DNA of 64,000 nt from Gemmatimonadota bacterium (GTDB lineage Bacteria > Gemmatimonadota > Gemmatimonadetes > Palauibacterales > Palauibacteraceae): the NCBI GenBank assembly GCA_022825725.1, contig JAJDWE010000031.1, forward strand, positions 124,001-188,000, given 5' to 3'. Numbering within the stretch: position 1 is the first letter of the stretch; each line of letters starts with the position of its first letter. This document shows, in pieces, positions 46,528 through 59,868 of the stretch. The notes beneath the pieces are model-generated. The model was not told the origin of the DNA. It saw nothing but the letters and a program-made list of their open reading frames with translations, and did no database searches. The translations under genes and the position numbers were made by a program.

Positions 46528-47424
46528 ATGAACGCGTTGCGCGGCGGTGCGCGGAAGCTTGCGGAGGCCGTCTGGGGAGTCGGGCGGGGACGGGCGAAGG
46601 TCGGCTACCTCGGGCCTCCCGGAACGTTCAGCCAGCAGGCGGCGCTGACGTACGATCCGACGGCGCGTCACGTGCCGTTCGGGGACATCGCGAGCGTCGT
46701 GCAGGCGGTGGAGGTGGGGGACATCGACGAGGCGATCGTCCCGCTTGAGAACAGTACGGAAGGTCCCGTCACCCTGACGACCGACATCCTCGTCCACCAC
46801 ACGGACCTCCGGATCCGGCGTGAGGTCGTCCTTCCGATCCACCACTGTCTGCTGACGGAGGGCGATGTCGATTTCCACCAGGTAAGGGTCGTCTACTCCC
46901 ACCCGCAGGCGCTCGCCCAGTGCCGGGAATATCTGGCACGCCGGCTTCCGAGGGCGGAGGCCATCGCCTCGCTGAGCACCGTGCGGGCCGTGCAGGACAT
47001 GCAGATCCACGGGCGGGGGGCGGCGGCCATATCGAGCATGCGGGCGGCCGAGGTTCTCCGCGCCTTCGTGCGCGAAGGCCACATCGAGGACATCCCGGGG
47101 AACCGCACCCGGTTCGTCGTGCTGGCGCCCGAGGATCACGAGCCGACGGGGAAGGACAAGACCTCGATCTGCTTCGACTTCGAAGCCGACGGTCCGGGCA
47201 CGCTCTACCTGTCGCTCGGCGAGCTGGCGGAGCGGCGGATCAACATGTTGAAGATCGAATCGCGCCCCGCGAAGAGCAGCCTCGGACGGTACATCTTCCT
47301 CATCGATTTCGAAGGGCACCGCACGGACCGGTTCGTGGCGGAAGCGCTGGACCGAATCAGGGAGCGGGCGTCGTCCTTCAAGATCCTGGGTTCCTACCCG
47401 AAGGCGCCGACACCGGGAGCCTGA
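46528..47424 (+). CDS. pheA: Prephenate dehydratase
   Basis: A 298-residue monofunctional prephenate dehydratase making phenylpyruvate for phenylalanine synthesis. The catalytic half has KVGYLGPPGTFSQQAAL, VPLENSTEGPV and the TRF motif in GNRTRFVVLA. A C-terminal ACT domain follows (KTSICFDF...LGELAERRINMLKIESRPAKSSLGRYIFLIDFEGH), likely giving feedback inhibition by phenylalanine. There is no chorismate mutase domain. ATG 46528 follows the direct repeats by 47 bp; the track start lies in the repeat. It is convergent with the amidase, 13 bp apart. Confidence 0.93.
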   Translation: MNALRGGARKLAEAVWGVGRGRAKVGYLGPPGTFSQQAALTYDPTARHVPFGDIASVVQAVEVGDIDEAIVPLENSTEGPVTLTTDILVHHTDLRIRREVVLPIHHCLLTEGDVDFHQVRVVYSHPQALAQCREYLARRLPRAEAIASLSTVRAVQDMQIHGRGAAAISSMRAAEVLRAFVREGHIEDIPGNRTRFVVLAPEDHEPTGKDKTSICFDFEADGPGTLYLSLGELAERRINMLKIESRPAKSSLGRYIFLIDFEGHRTDRFVAEALDRIRERASSFKILGSYPKAPTPGA

Positions 47425-47437
47425 GAAACCGGGATCG

Positions 47438-48829
47438 TTATCCCGCGACCCTCGGCGGCGTTCCCAGTCGCGTCAGATTCGTCCCGAGGACGCCCTCCAC
47501 GGCGGCGGCCCGAGCCAGGAGTTCGAGATCCGTGCCGGAGGGTCCCATCAACTGCAGACCCACGGGCATGCCTTCTCCGTCCAGCCCGGCGGGAAGCGAG
47601 ATCGCGCACATGTCGAGCATGCTGGCGGGGCACGTGCCGGAGAGCATGGCGCGGTTGGCCTTCCGGTAGGCATCGAGTCGGGCGAGGGCCGCGAGGGGCG
47701 GCGGCGAGATCGGGAGCGTGGGCGCGGCGAGAAGATGGATCCGTTCCGCGTCGAGCCGGGCGTGGAGGTCGGACGAGAGTCGGCGGCGGTGCTGGTGAGC
47801 AGCGATATACTCGAGCGCCGGCACCCCGCCCGCCGCTTCCAGCCGCGTTCCGATGATGGGATCGAGCAGTGGGATCCAGTCGGGCAACTCGCGCTGGAGG
47901 AACTCCACGAACTCGGGTTGGACGATAGGTCCGGTGAGGTAGCGTTCCGCCGCTTCGTCCAACTCCGGAGCCTCGATTTCGAGCACGTCCGCGCCGGCGG
48001 CGCGAAGCTCCTCCAGCGCACCCTCGACCACTGCCACGGTCGCGGAGTCCGCATCCGTCCACAGACGGGAAGCGGGAACCCCGATCCTCAGCCCCGGAAC
48101 CCCTTCCGGGCCCGGGTCGTCCGGCGCGTCGCCGGTGCGCGCGAGCGGGTCGATGGCACGGAAGGCGTAGCGCAGGTCCTCCACGGTGTGGGCGAGCATC
48201 CCCACGGTGTCGAGCGATGGGCTGAGGGGGACGACGCCGGTCGTCGGCCAACGGCCGGTGGTGGGGCGGAGGCCCACGACGCCGGTCGCCGACGCGGGGA
48301 TGCGGATCGAACCCCCCGTGTCCGTGCCGAGGGCGATCCGGGCCGAACCTTCCCACAGACTCACCCCGGCGCCCGCGGAGGACCCTCCGGGGGCCCGGTG
48401 ATCGACCGGATCCCACGGGTTCACGGGCGTCCCCGTGTTGGGGTTCAGCCCGACTCCGCCGAAGGCGAACTCGACGGTGTGCGTCTTGCCGGTGAAGATC
48501 GCGCCCAGCCGCCGCAGCGACGCCACGAGGAACCCTTCGGGCCAAGGGGGGAGGGCCCGCTTCGTGCCGGCGTACAGCGGGTATCCGTCGAGGGCATAGA
48601 GATCCTTGACGGATACCGTGACGCCGGCGAGGGGGCCCGGATCGTCGCCGAGGGAGGCCGCGTCATCGATGGCGTCGGCCTGCCGCCGCAGCCTCGCGGC
48701 GTCGAAGGCAATGTACGCGTCCAGATCGCTGGCCTCATGGCGGCGGATCGCGGCATCCGCCTCGCCCCGCGCCCCCCCGCGGCCGCGTCGGACATCGGCC
48801 GCGACTCGCCGGAGAGGCGCACGCGCCAT
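47438..48829 (-). CDS. Amidase signature family protein
   Basis: A 463-residue amidase with the complete Ser-cisSer-Lys triad: Lys75 in TVSVKDLY, cis-Ser about 150 in RAPGGSSAG, and nucleophile Ser174 in GTDTGGSIRIPAS. It is not GatA: there are no gatB or gatC neighbours and the N-terminus differs. It probably hydrolyses a small amide in the cytoplasm; substrate unknown. It lies 4 bp after the outer-membrane protein gene on the same strand. Confidence 0.88.
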   Translation of the reverse strand: MARAPLRRVAADVRRGRGGARGEADAAIRRHEASDLDAYIAFDAARLRRQADAIDDAASLGDDPGPLAGVTVSVKDLYALDGYPLYAGTKRALPPWPEGFLVASLRRLGAIFTGKTHTVEFAFGGVGLNPNTGTPVNPWDPVDHRAPGGSSAGAGVSLWEGSARIALGTDTGGSIRIPASATGVVGLRPTTGRWPTTGVVPLSPSLDTVGMLAHTVEDLRYAFRAIDPLARTGDAPDDPGPEGVPGLRIGVPASRLWTDADSATVAVVEGALEELRAAGADVLEIEAPELDEAAERYLTGPIVQPEFVEFLQRELPDWIPLLDPIIGTRLEAAGGVPALEYIAAHQHRRRLSSDLHARLDAERIHLLAAPTLPISPPPLAALARLDAYRKANRAMLSGTCPASMLDMCAISLPAGLDGEGMPVGLQLMGPSGTDLELLARAAAVEGVLGTNLTRLGTPPRVAG

Positions 48830-48833
48830 CGCG

Positions 48834-49799
48834 TTACGGACGGTACTTCATGCTGGCTACGACGGCCCAGTATCCCAGGCGAGAGAAATCCAGCGTGGAG
48901 ACGAAAGGCGTCACGCCGTCCGCGTGTACCGGGACGTGGCTGCGGATCGTCGTCCACTGCGCGTCCACGCTCACGTCGGGCGTCTGCACCCACCGGCCCT
49001 TGAGACCGATGGAGACCTGGTCGGAGAGGGCGTAGTCCACCCCGGCCAGGAGCTGGAACCCCAGTCCGACCTTGGACACATCCGTCGTCAACTCGCTGAC
49101 GGTTCCCGCCGCGGCGCGCTGCCAATCGGGCGAGGCGCCGGGATCGGCGCGCGAACCCCCGAATACTTCCAGATAACCCTCCGCGATCGACTTGCGGGCA
49201 AAGCCCAGGTAATAGCGATAGGCGACTTGGGAGAGTCCCCCGCCAACCCCGAGATAGGGCGTCAGGCGGCCCCCGGTCGGTACGGACCAGGTGAGGTTGG
49301 CGAAGAACTGACGGCCTCTGAACTCCGAGATGTCCGCCCACGGCGGCCGCTCGGGGCTCCATTCCGTCTCCTTGCCCGTGATCGCGGCGCCTGCCTGCGT
49401 GCCCAGCGTCAGGAGCGTGTTATGGACGACCTGGTGCCGCTGGAGCGCTTCCACCTCGATGCTGAGCGGCCCCAGCCCGTATCCGACAGCGAAGCTGCCG
49501 GCCAGTCCCATCTCCGGGTTGAACGAGTACAGGCCTCCCAGTTCGGTGCCCGCGAGGCAGCCCGCATCCCGGGGCGCGTCGGCGAGGCTGGGGTAGAGCA
49601 GCCGGTCGCAACGGGTGGGGCTGTTGGGTCCGGACAGCGCCGCCTCGGTACCGGCGCCCTGCGCGAACCCCACGTCCGTCGAGAGGTAGAGCCCGCGCGA
49701 ACCCTGCGCGGAAAGGGTCGAGGCCCCGGCGAGCATCGCCGCGGCCAGGAAGGTCCCGGCCGCGAAGATCCGCCGCCGGCTTGATCTTGAATACCGCAT
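48834..49799 (-). CDS. Outer-membrane beta-barrel protein
   Basis: A 321-residue protein with a signal peptide (FAAGTFLAAAMLAGASTLSAQ). The body has alternating amphipathic strands of the OmpA/porin-like eight-strand type (GLYLSTDVGF, LTPYLGVGGGLSQVAYRYY, VGLGFQLLAGVDYALSDQVSIGLKGRWV) and ends in an aromatic/basic strand (YWAVVASMKYRP). It is probably a small outer-membrane barrel of unknown function. Of two in-frame ATGs I prefer 49799, which has AGGA about seven bases upstream, over 49817. Confidence 0.8.
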   Translation of the reverse strand: MRYSRSSRRRIFAAGTFLAAAMLAGASTLSAQGSRGLYLSTDVGFAQGAGTEAALSGPNSPTRCDRLLYPSLADAPRDAGCLAGTELGGLYSFNPEMGLAGSFAVGYGLGPLSIEVEALQRHQVVHNTLLTLGTQAGAAITGKETEWSPERPPWADISEFRGRQFFANLTWSVPTGGRLTPYLGVGGGLSQVAYRYYLGFARKSIAEGYLEVFGGSRADPGASPDWQRAAAGTVSELTTDVSKVGLGFQLLAGVDYALSDQVSIGLKGRWVQTPDVSVDAQWTTIRSHVPVHADGVTPFVSTLDFSRLGYWAVVASMKYRP

Positions 49800-49924
49800 G
49801 ATCGTTCCTGCTCTCATATGGAGTTTGTCGCTGCTTCCAGAGGGAGGCAGCGGAAATGGCCCACCTTACGAATAGAAAACATGCGGCATGTGGAAGGAGG
49901 GTGCCACATTGCCGAGACACCGCA

Positions 49925-51765
49925 CTAGAGTTCCTCGAGCACCGCAGCAGCCCGATCAACCTCGTTTCCGGGCGTGCTGACGAGTGCGCCCGCCACATGG
50001 GGCCGGATCGCATTCAGCACCTCGCGAGCCACGTCGACCCCCTCCCGGTCGGCCGCTTCGGCCCCGCCGTCCTGCGCCCGCGCCATTCGCTCCAGCACCT
50101 CGGACGGCACGTCGACGCCCGGCACCTCGTGCGCCAGGAACTCCGCGTTCTCCAGCGACAGCGGGGGCCAGAGACCGACGAGAAGCGGCACGCCGAAGCC
50201 CTCGATCTCGCGTACGAAGGCGAGAAATTTCTCCGGGTCGAAGATGGGCTGCGTGACGGCGAAGTCCGCGCCCGCCTCGGCCTTCCAGGCAAAGCGCCGG
50301 ATCTCTTCCTCCGGGTCGACGGCGCCGGGGTTCACGGCGACGCCCTTCACGAACGAGGTGGGGGCCCCGATCGAACTCCCGCCCGGATCGAGACCGAGGT
50401 TGAGCTGCCGGACGATGTTCGTGAGTCCGATGCTGTCGATGTCGTACACGCCGCCCGTGTCGTAGGGGCCGCCGCGCGGGGGATCGCCGGTGATGAGAAA
50501 GACGTTGCGGAGGCCTGCCGCGGCGGCACCGAGGAGGTCGCTCAGCATGCCGAGCATGTTGCGATCGCGGCAACTGTAGTGCGGGACCGTCTCCATGCCG
50601 AGTTCGCGCTCGACGACGATCGCGGCGGGAAGCGAGGCGATGCGGCTCCGGTGGGCGGGGCCATCGACGATGTGGACGGTGTGCACGCCGGCGTCGCGGA
50701 GCCGGGCGGCTCCCGCCACCAGTTCGCCCGGGTCCCACCCGTGCGGTGGCGTCAACTCCGCCGCCCCGACGAACTCGGCGCGCACGAGGCGGCGTCCGAG
50801 TGCCGAGCGGTCTGCGAGCGGAGGTGGCTCCGCCGCTTCGCGGCCCCCCGCGTCGCTCGGGGAGGAGACGGATACGCGAGCCGGCCCGGGGCCGTCGGTC
50901 CCGAGCAGCGTCGCCGTCAGTCGCGTGTGTTCGGGCGACGTGCCACAGCACCCTCCCACGAAGCGGGCTCCCGTCTCCACCATGCGCCGGGCGTAGCGGG
51001 CCATGTATTCGGGACTCGCGAGATAGATCTTCCGGTCCCCGATGTCGCGCGGCAGCCCCGCGTTGGGCGACGCGGACACCGGCCGCGATGTCGCCGCCAC
51101 CATCCGCTCCACGCCCAACAACATCGAGGAGGGGCCGACCGAACAGTTGAGGCCGATAACGTCCGCCCCCGCCCCCTCCAGCGCCGCCGCCGCGGCTTCG
51201 ATCGTGGAACCGTACTCCGTGTGGCCCGCGTCTCCGAAGGTCATCTGCGCGAATACCGGCGCATCCCCGGCGACCCTCCGCACCGCCCGCACGGCCTGCA
51301 GCAGTTCGTCGAGATCGGAGAACGTCTCGAGCATGAAGCCGTCGACGCCGCCTTCCGCGAGCCCCGCGACCTGTCTTCCGAAGAGGTCGGCCGCCTCATC
51401 CACCGACGTGGGGCCCCAGGGTTCGATACGGATGCCGAGCGGGCCGATCGCCCCGAGCACTTCGGCGCGCCCCCCGGCGGCCTGCCGGGCCAGGTGCGCG
51501 GCCGTCACGTTGATCTCGTGCACGGACGGCTCGAGGCCGAACGGTTCGAGTTTGACGGGGTTCGCGCCGAAGGTGTTCGTCTCGATGAGTTGCGCCCCGG
51601 CCCGCACGTAGTCGGCGTGGACGCCAAGGACGAGGTCGGGCTCCGAGAGGTTCAGTTCGTCGTAACACTGGTTCACGAAGACGCCGCTCTCGTAGAGCAC
51701 CGTCCCCATCGCGCCATCGATCAGGTGGACCCCGTCTCCCTCGATCCACTCCCGCAGCCGGGCGC

Positions 51766-51769
<4 letters not shown>
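49925..51769 (-). CDS. Bifunctional homocysteine S-methyltransferase / methylenetetrahydrofolate reductase
   Basis: 614 residues. The N-terminal homocysteine methyltransferase domain (about 1-300) has [30 protein letters not shown] and the zinc motif [12 protein letters not shown]. The C-terminal MTHFR domain (about 335-614) has [19 protein letters not shown] and [15 protein letters not shown]. The fused form is known in other bacteria as a YitJ-like protein. Together with metH it would supply methyl groups for methionine. Start ATG 51769 overlaps the metH stop (ATGA), so it sits downstream of the same riboswitch. Confidence 0.92.
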
Positions 51770-55527
<3,758 letters not shown>

Positions 55528-55539
55528 GACGTTCACCCC

Positions 55540-55577
55540 AAAAAAAAGCCCGGTCGCCAAAGAATCGCGCCCGGGGC
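55540..55577 (-). terminator. Riboswitch-associated intrinsic terminator in the metH leader
   Basis: On the minus strand GCCCCGG pairs with CCGGGC (one bulge) around a loop with an inner CGC/GCG, followed directly by eight T residues and, 12 nt later, the metH GTG. Its position between the SAM-II aptamer and the start codon indicates transcription attenuation: termination when SAM is plentiful. Confidence 0.75.
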
Positions 55578-55579
55578 GT

Positions 55580-55633
55580 GGCTCTTTAGCGATTGTTTTA
55601 CGTGGCTGCAATCCGCCTCAAATCACCACGTCC
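55580..55633 (-). promoter_or_regulatory. SAM-II (SAM-alpha) riboswitch upstream of metH
   Basis: The minus strand matches the SAM-II aptamer. P1 is ACGTGG pairing with CCACGT; the loop begins GATTTGAGGCGGATTGCA, close to the reference GAUUUAACCGUAUUGCA; then comes an A-rich joiner (TAAAACAATC) and the conserved GCTAAAGAG. GATTG in the loop can pair with CAATC to form the H-type pseudoknot. The gene controlled, metH, is a classic methionine target. It is read by eye against the known class; no covariance search was run. Confidence 0.82.
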
Positions 55634-55733
55634 GGATTCCCCGGCGAACCGGAAACTAGCGCTCTCGCGGCGCCGACGAAACTTTGATCGGACTCGATTA
55701 AACGATGTCGCGGGAAGATGTGTCTGGCCTTAC

Positions 55734-58532
55734 ATGCAAAACTGGCGTCTGGCGGGCCGCGCGGTGCTCCTCTCCGCGGCTCTCGCGATAAACGGGGTGG
55801 GGTGGGGGCTTCACGGGCAGCAGGAGGGGCTCTCACCGCCCGAAGGACCCGAAGCGACCGTCTTTCGGGGAGGCACGCATCCGGCGGCCGTGGACGCGGT
55901 GCGTCGCGAGGGCGCGCTCTCGATCGACGGCCGGCTCGACGATCCGGCGTGGCAGCCGGCCCCCATCATCACCGACTTCGTCCAGGGCGTGCCGCTGGAG
56001 GGCGCGGAGCCGTCCGAGCCCACCGAAGTCCGGGTCGTGTTCGACGACGGCGCGATCTACGTCGCCGCCCGCATGTACGAGAGCGACCCGCGCGTGATCC
56101 GGGCGCGCCTCACGCGCCGGGATGAACGGGGTTCCTTCGATTCCTTCAAGCTCTCCCTCGATCCGAACCGGGACGGGCTGACCGGCTACGAGTTCGAGGT
56201 CAGCGCCGCCGGCGCCGAGACGGACCGGTACCTGTTCGGCGATACCCAGGAAGACGTGAACTGGGACGCCATCTGGGACTCCGCGGTGCAGGTCGACGAC
56301 CGGGGGTGGACCGTGGAGATGCGGATTCCGCTCTCCCAGATCCGCTACGAAGCCCGCCCCGGCATGCAGACGTGGGGCATCAACTTCGAGCGGAGACGGC
56401 TCGAAACGAACGAGACGGACTATTTCGCCCTGCAATCGCGTACGACTCGCGGGCGCGTGAGCCAGTTCGGCACCATCGACGGGCTCCAACTCGCGAGCGC
56501 GAGCCGCAGGTTCGAGGTTCGCCCCTTCGCCGTGTCCCAGTACCACACCGCGCCGGCGACACCAGGGAATCCGCTGTTCGACGGCACGGAGATGGAACCT
56601 CGCGGCGGCCTCGACATGAGCATGGGGATCGGCTCCGCCTTCAGCCTCGATGCGACCATATACCCCGACTTCGGGCAGGTGGAGGTGGACCCCGAGGTCA
56701 TCAACCTCACGGCATTCGAGACCTTCTTCCCGGAGAAGCGGCCCTTCTTCGTGCGGGACGCGCAGATCTTCACCTTCGCGGGCTCGCGCGGCGGCCGAAT
56801 GGGTGGTGGGAAGGCGCTCTTCTTCAGCCGGCGGATCGGGCGGGAGCCGCGGGGATCCGGACCTTACGAGGCGGACTTCCACGACCAGCCGCACCAGACG
56901 TCGATCCTGGGGGCGGCAAAGCTCACGGGCAGAACCCGGAGCGGCCTCTCCGTAGGCGCCCTGGCGGCGGTCACCGGACAGGAGATGGGGCAGGCATTTT
57001 TTGCCCAGGATGATTCCCTGGGAAGGTTCGTCGCCGAGCCCCAGGCTGAGCATGCGGTCGTTCGGCTGCAGCAGGACTTTCGCGGGGGTGCGAGCAAGAT
57101 CGGCGTCATCGGGACCGGACTCAAACGGGAACTCCCGGGCGATGAATCGTTCGATTTCCTCCCCTCGGAGGCGTTCAGTTTCGGGCTCGACTTCGAACAT
57201 CAGTGGGGCGGGGCCCGCGGTCGAGATTTTCGCCTGTGGGGCTTCTATTCGGGCAGTCTTGTCCAGGGTTCGAGCGAGGCGCTCACGCGGCTCCAGCGGA
57301 ATCCGACCCACTACTTCCAGCGCCCCGACGCGACGTACCTGGCGGTGGACTCCACCGCTACGTCCATGTTCGGGAGCGACTGGCGGGTACAGCTCGAGAA
57401 GGAGGGCGAGCACTGGACCTGGGGCACATGGGCGGGCCAGCAGACGCCGGGCTTCGAAGTCAACGACTTCGGTTTCCTCACCAGTGGCGAGCGGCTCGAC
57501 GTGGGGGCCCGCATCGGATACCGGGAGATCAGGCCGGGCAACCTGTTCCGGAACTACAACATAAGCCTCTTCACCTATCACAATTTCCGTCATTCACTGC
57601 TGGAGAAGGTGCGGGGTCCGGACCATTTCCGCCGGTCCTACGACACAGGAGCGGCGTGGATGAGCGGCAGGTTCACGTTTCTCAACAACTGGGCGTTCAA
57701 CCTCAACTTCTCCTATTCGCCGGAATCGCAGTCCGACACGCAGACGCGCGGGGGTCCGCTGATGACGGAACCCGCGGAGTTCAACGTGCGCGTGGACGCA
57801 AACACGGACCGGAGCCGGTCGTTTCACGTGTCGCCGCGCTTCTCGTACCGCGTGGCGGCGCAGGGACGGGGGCACGACTTCAACACGGGCCTGAACATCT
57901 CCTACCGTCCGCTTCCGAACTGGCGGTTTTCGCTGAGCCCGAACTACACGGACAGGCGGGATGCAGCGCAGTACGTGACGCGGACGAGCACCCTCGACTA
58001 CCTGCCGACATACGGGACGCGATTCCTGTTCGGAGACCTCCAGCGGACGGGCTTCTCGATGGAAACCCGGCTGAACGTGTCCTTCACGCCCGACGTCAGC
58101 CTGCAGCTCTATGCGCAGCCGCTCCTCACCGCGGGTGACTATCTCGGCTATCGACAGCTGGAGGCCCCCGGATCGTTCGACTTCGTCGAATACGCCGAGG
58201 GGCGGGCCTACCGCTTCAACGGCGTCGTCACGGGCTGCACGGGCGGGACCACCTGCGCCTTCGACGGCTCGCGCTATTTCGACTTCGACGGCGACGGCAC
58301 GCTGGACTACTCCACGCGGGACCGTGACTTCAACATCCGCTCGCTGCGCGGCAACGCGGTGTTCCGCTGGGAGTACCGTCCGGGGTCCGAGCTCTTCCTG
58401 GTGTGGCAGCACGCGCGCCGCGACAGCGTCCTGCTCGGCAATTTCGATCTCAATCGAGACGTGGAGGGGTTGTTCCTCGCGCCGGCGGAGAACGTCTTCA
58501 TCGTGAAGGTGAGTCACTACCTCTCCATCTGA
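55734..58532 (+). CDS. CBM9-like / DUF5916 outer-membrane protein
   Basis: 932 residues with a signal peptide (AVLLSAALAINGVGWGLHGQ). The N-terminal carbohydrate-binding family 9-like domain (about 55-230) starts SIDGRLDDPAWQPAPIITDFVQ and ends WTVEMRIPLSQIRY. DUF5916 follows with NLTAFETFFPEKRPFFVRDAQIF and a long series of beta-strands ending FIVKVSHYLSI, a barrel-like C-terminus. These proteins are abundant in Gemmatimonadota/Bacteroidota; their ligand is unknown. ATG 55734 precedes the signal peptide; the track start adds 47 residues antisense to the metH leader. It is divergent from metH. Confidence 0.88.
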   Translation: MQNWRLAGRAVLLSAALAINGVGWGLHGQQEGLSPPEGPEATVFRGGTHPAAVDAVRREGALSIDGRLDDPAWQPAPIITDFVQGVPLEGAEPSEPTEVRVVFDDGAIYVAARMYESDPRVIRARLTRRDERGSFDSFKLSLDPNRDGLTGYEFEVSAAGAETDRYLFGDTQEDVNWDAIWDSAVQVDDRGWTVEMRIPLSQIRYEARPGMQTWGINFERRRLETNETDYFALQSRTTRGRVSQFGTIDGLQLASASRRFEVRPFAVSQYHTAPATPGNPLFDGTEMEPRGGLDMSMGIGSAFSLDATIYPDFGQVEVDPEVINLTAFETFFPEKRPFFVRDAQIFTFAGSRGGRMGGGKALFFSRRIGREPRGSGPYEADFHDQPHQTSILGAAKLTGRTRSGLSVGALAAVTGQEMGQAFFAQDDSLGRFVAEPQAEHAVVRLQQDFRGGASKIGVIGTGLKRELPGDESFDFLPSEAFSFGLDFEHQWGGARGRDFRLWGFYSGSLVQGSSEALTRLQRNPTHYFQRPDATYLAVDSTATSMFGSDWRVQLEKEGEHWTWGTWAGQQTPGFEVNDFGFLTSGERLDVGARIGYREIRPGNLFRNYNISLFTYHNFRHSLLEKVRGPDHFRRSYDTGAAWMSGRFTFLNNWAFNLNFSYSPESQSDTQTRGGPLMTEPAEFNVRVDANTDRSRSFHVSPRFSYRVAAQGRGHDFNTGLNISYRPLPNWRFSLSPNYTDRRDAAQYVTRTSTLDYLPTYGTRFLFGDLQRTGFSMETRLNVSFTPDVSLQLYAQPLLTAGDYLGYRQLEAPGSFDFVEYAEGRAYRFNGVVTGCTGGTTCAFDGSRYFDFDGDGTLDYSTRDRDFNIRSLRGNAVFRWEYRPGSELFLVWQHARRDSVLLGNFDLNRDVEGLFLAPAENVFIVKVSHYLSI

Positions 58533-58701
58533 CCCGCCCGCCGAGCCCGGATTCTGGCGCGACCCGTGTGGCAACGGCTAACGTCCCGCCAGCTGACCGG
58601 GTCTTTCCGCGGCTGGTGGACCCCGACCGTACGGGGCGCCCGCGCCGACGCCGGATCGGGCCCGGAGCGCTTGAAGTTGCGGAGCGACCCACCCCACGGA
58701 G

Positions 58702-59868
58702 ATGAACGCCTTGCCGACGAGTCCTCTGTGCCTGACGGACGTCACGCTGAGGGAGGTCGAACTCCCGCTCCGTGAGCGGTTCATCATCTCGTCCGGATGG
58801 GTCGAGAACCGCCGGATCCTTCTGCTCGAACTCCGCGACGAGAGCGGCGCCACGGCCTGGTCGGAGTGCGTGTGCGGGGAGGAGCCGAACTACTCCCCCG
58901 AGACCGTGGACACGGCGCGGCTGGCGTTGCGGCGATGGCTCCTGCCGCGGGTGCTGGGGCGGGAACTCGAGGGCCCGGAGGCGGTCAAGCCCCTTCTGGA
59001 CGAGGGGGTTCAGGGGCACCCCATGGCCAAGGCCGCGATCGAGATGGGCATCTGGGGCCTGAGCGCCGAAATCCGGGGCGTCTCGCTGTCGGAACTCGTC
59101 GGAGGGACCCGGGACCGAGTGGCGACGGGCATCTCGCTCGGCCTCCAGCCTTCACCCGCCGCGCTCGTCGAGAAGGCGCGGCAGGCGGTCGACCAGGGCT
59201 ACGGGAAGGTCAAGCTCAAGATCAGCCCGGAGAAGGACATCGAGTACGTCGCGGCGGTGCGCGAGGCGCTGGGTCCGGACCGTGAACTCGCCGTCGACGC
59301 GAACGCCGCGTACACGCTCGACGACGCCGGGCGCCTGGCGGAACTCGACGCGTTCGGCCTGATCATGATCGAGCAGCCGCTGGCGGCCGGCGACCTCGTG
59401 CGCCACGCCCGGCTCCAGGAGCGGCTCGCCACGCCCGTCTGCCTCGACGAGTCGATCGTGGACCCGGCGTCGTGCGAGGACATGCTGGCGCTCGGCAGCG
59501 GGCGGATCGTGAACATCAAGCCGGGTCGCGTCGGCGGGTTCCGGAACTCCCGGGAGATCCACGACATCTCGGCGCGGGCCGGGGTGCCGGTCTGGTGCGG
59601 GGGGATGCTCGAGAGCGGGATCGGGCGCGCCTACAACGTCGCGCTGGCTTCGATGCCGAACTTCCGGCTTCCGGGCGATCTGTCGCCGAGCGCCCGCTAC
59701 TGGGAACGCGACATCGTCACCCCCGAGTGGACGATGAGCGCGGATGGCTTCGTGACGGTGCCGCGCGACCGGCCCGGGATCGGTGTCGAGATGGACATCG
59801 AGCGCGTGGAAGCGCTGACGCGACGGAGCGAGACGATCTCCGCCACCGGCGTCCGCGTTCCGGCGTAA
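58702..59868 (+). CDS. o-Succinylbenzoate synthase / N-acylamino acid racemase family enolase
   Basis: A 388-residue enolase-superfamily enzyme of the NSAR/OSBS (MenC type 2) group. The catalytic Lys pair is in YGKVKLKIS, metal ligands are AVDANAAY, MIEQPL and LDES, and the second catalytic Lys is in VNIKPGRVGG; GGMLESGIGRA closes the barrel. It could make succinylbenzoate for menaquinone or racemise N-succinyl amino acids. The overlapping GNAT gene and lack of other men genes favour the racemase role (inference). It overlaps the GNAT gene by TAATG. Confidence 0.9.
   Translation: MNALPTSPLCLTDVTLREVELPLRERFIISSGWVENRRILLLELRDESGATAWSECVCGEEPNYSPETVDTARLALRRWLLPRVLGRELEGPEAVKPLLDEGVQGHPMAKAAIEMGIWGLSAEIRGVSLSELVGGTRDRVATGISLGLQPSPAALVEKARQAVDQGYGKVKLKISPEKDIEYVAAVREALGPDRELAVDANAAYTLDDAGRLAELDAFGLIMIEQPLAAGDLVRHARLQERLATPVCLDESIVDPASCEDMLALGSGRIVNIKPGRVGGFRNSREIHDISARAGVPVWCGGMLESGIGRAYNVALASMPNFRLPGDLSPSARYWERDIVTPEWTMSADGFVTVPRDRPGIGVEMDIERVEALTRRSETISATGVRVPA

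Noticed and set aside
55540-55740. Cobalamin riboswitch considered for the metH leader
   Set aside because: The B12-box (GCCACTG-like) and the long cobalamin core are absent, and the leader is too short; the SAM-II pattern fits much better.
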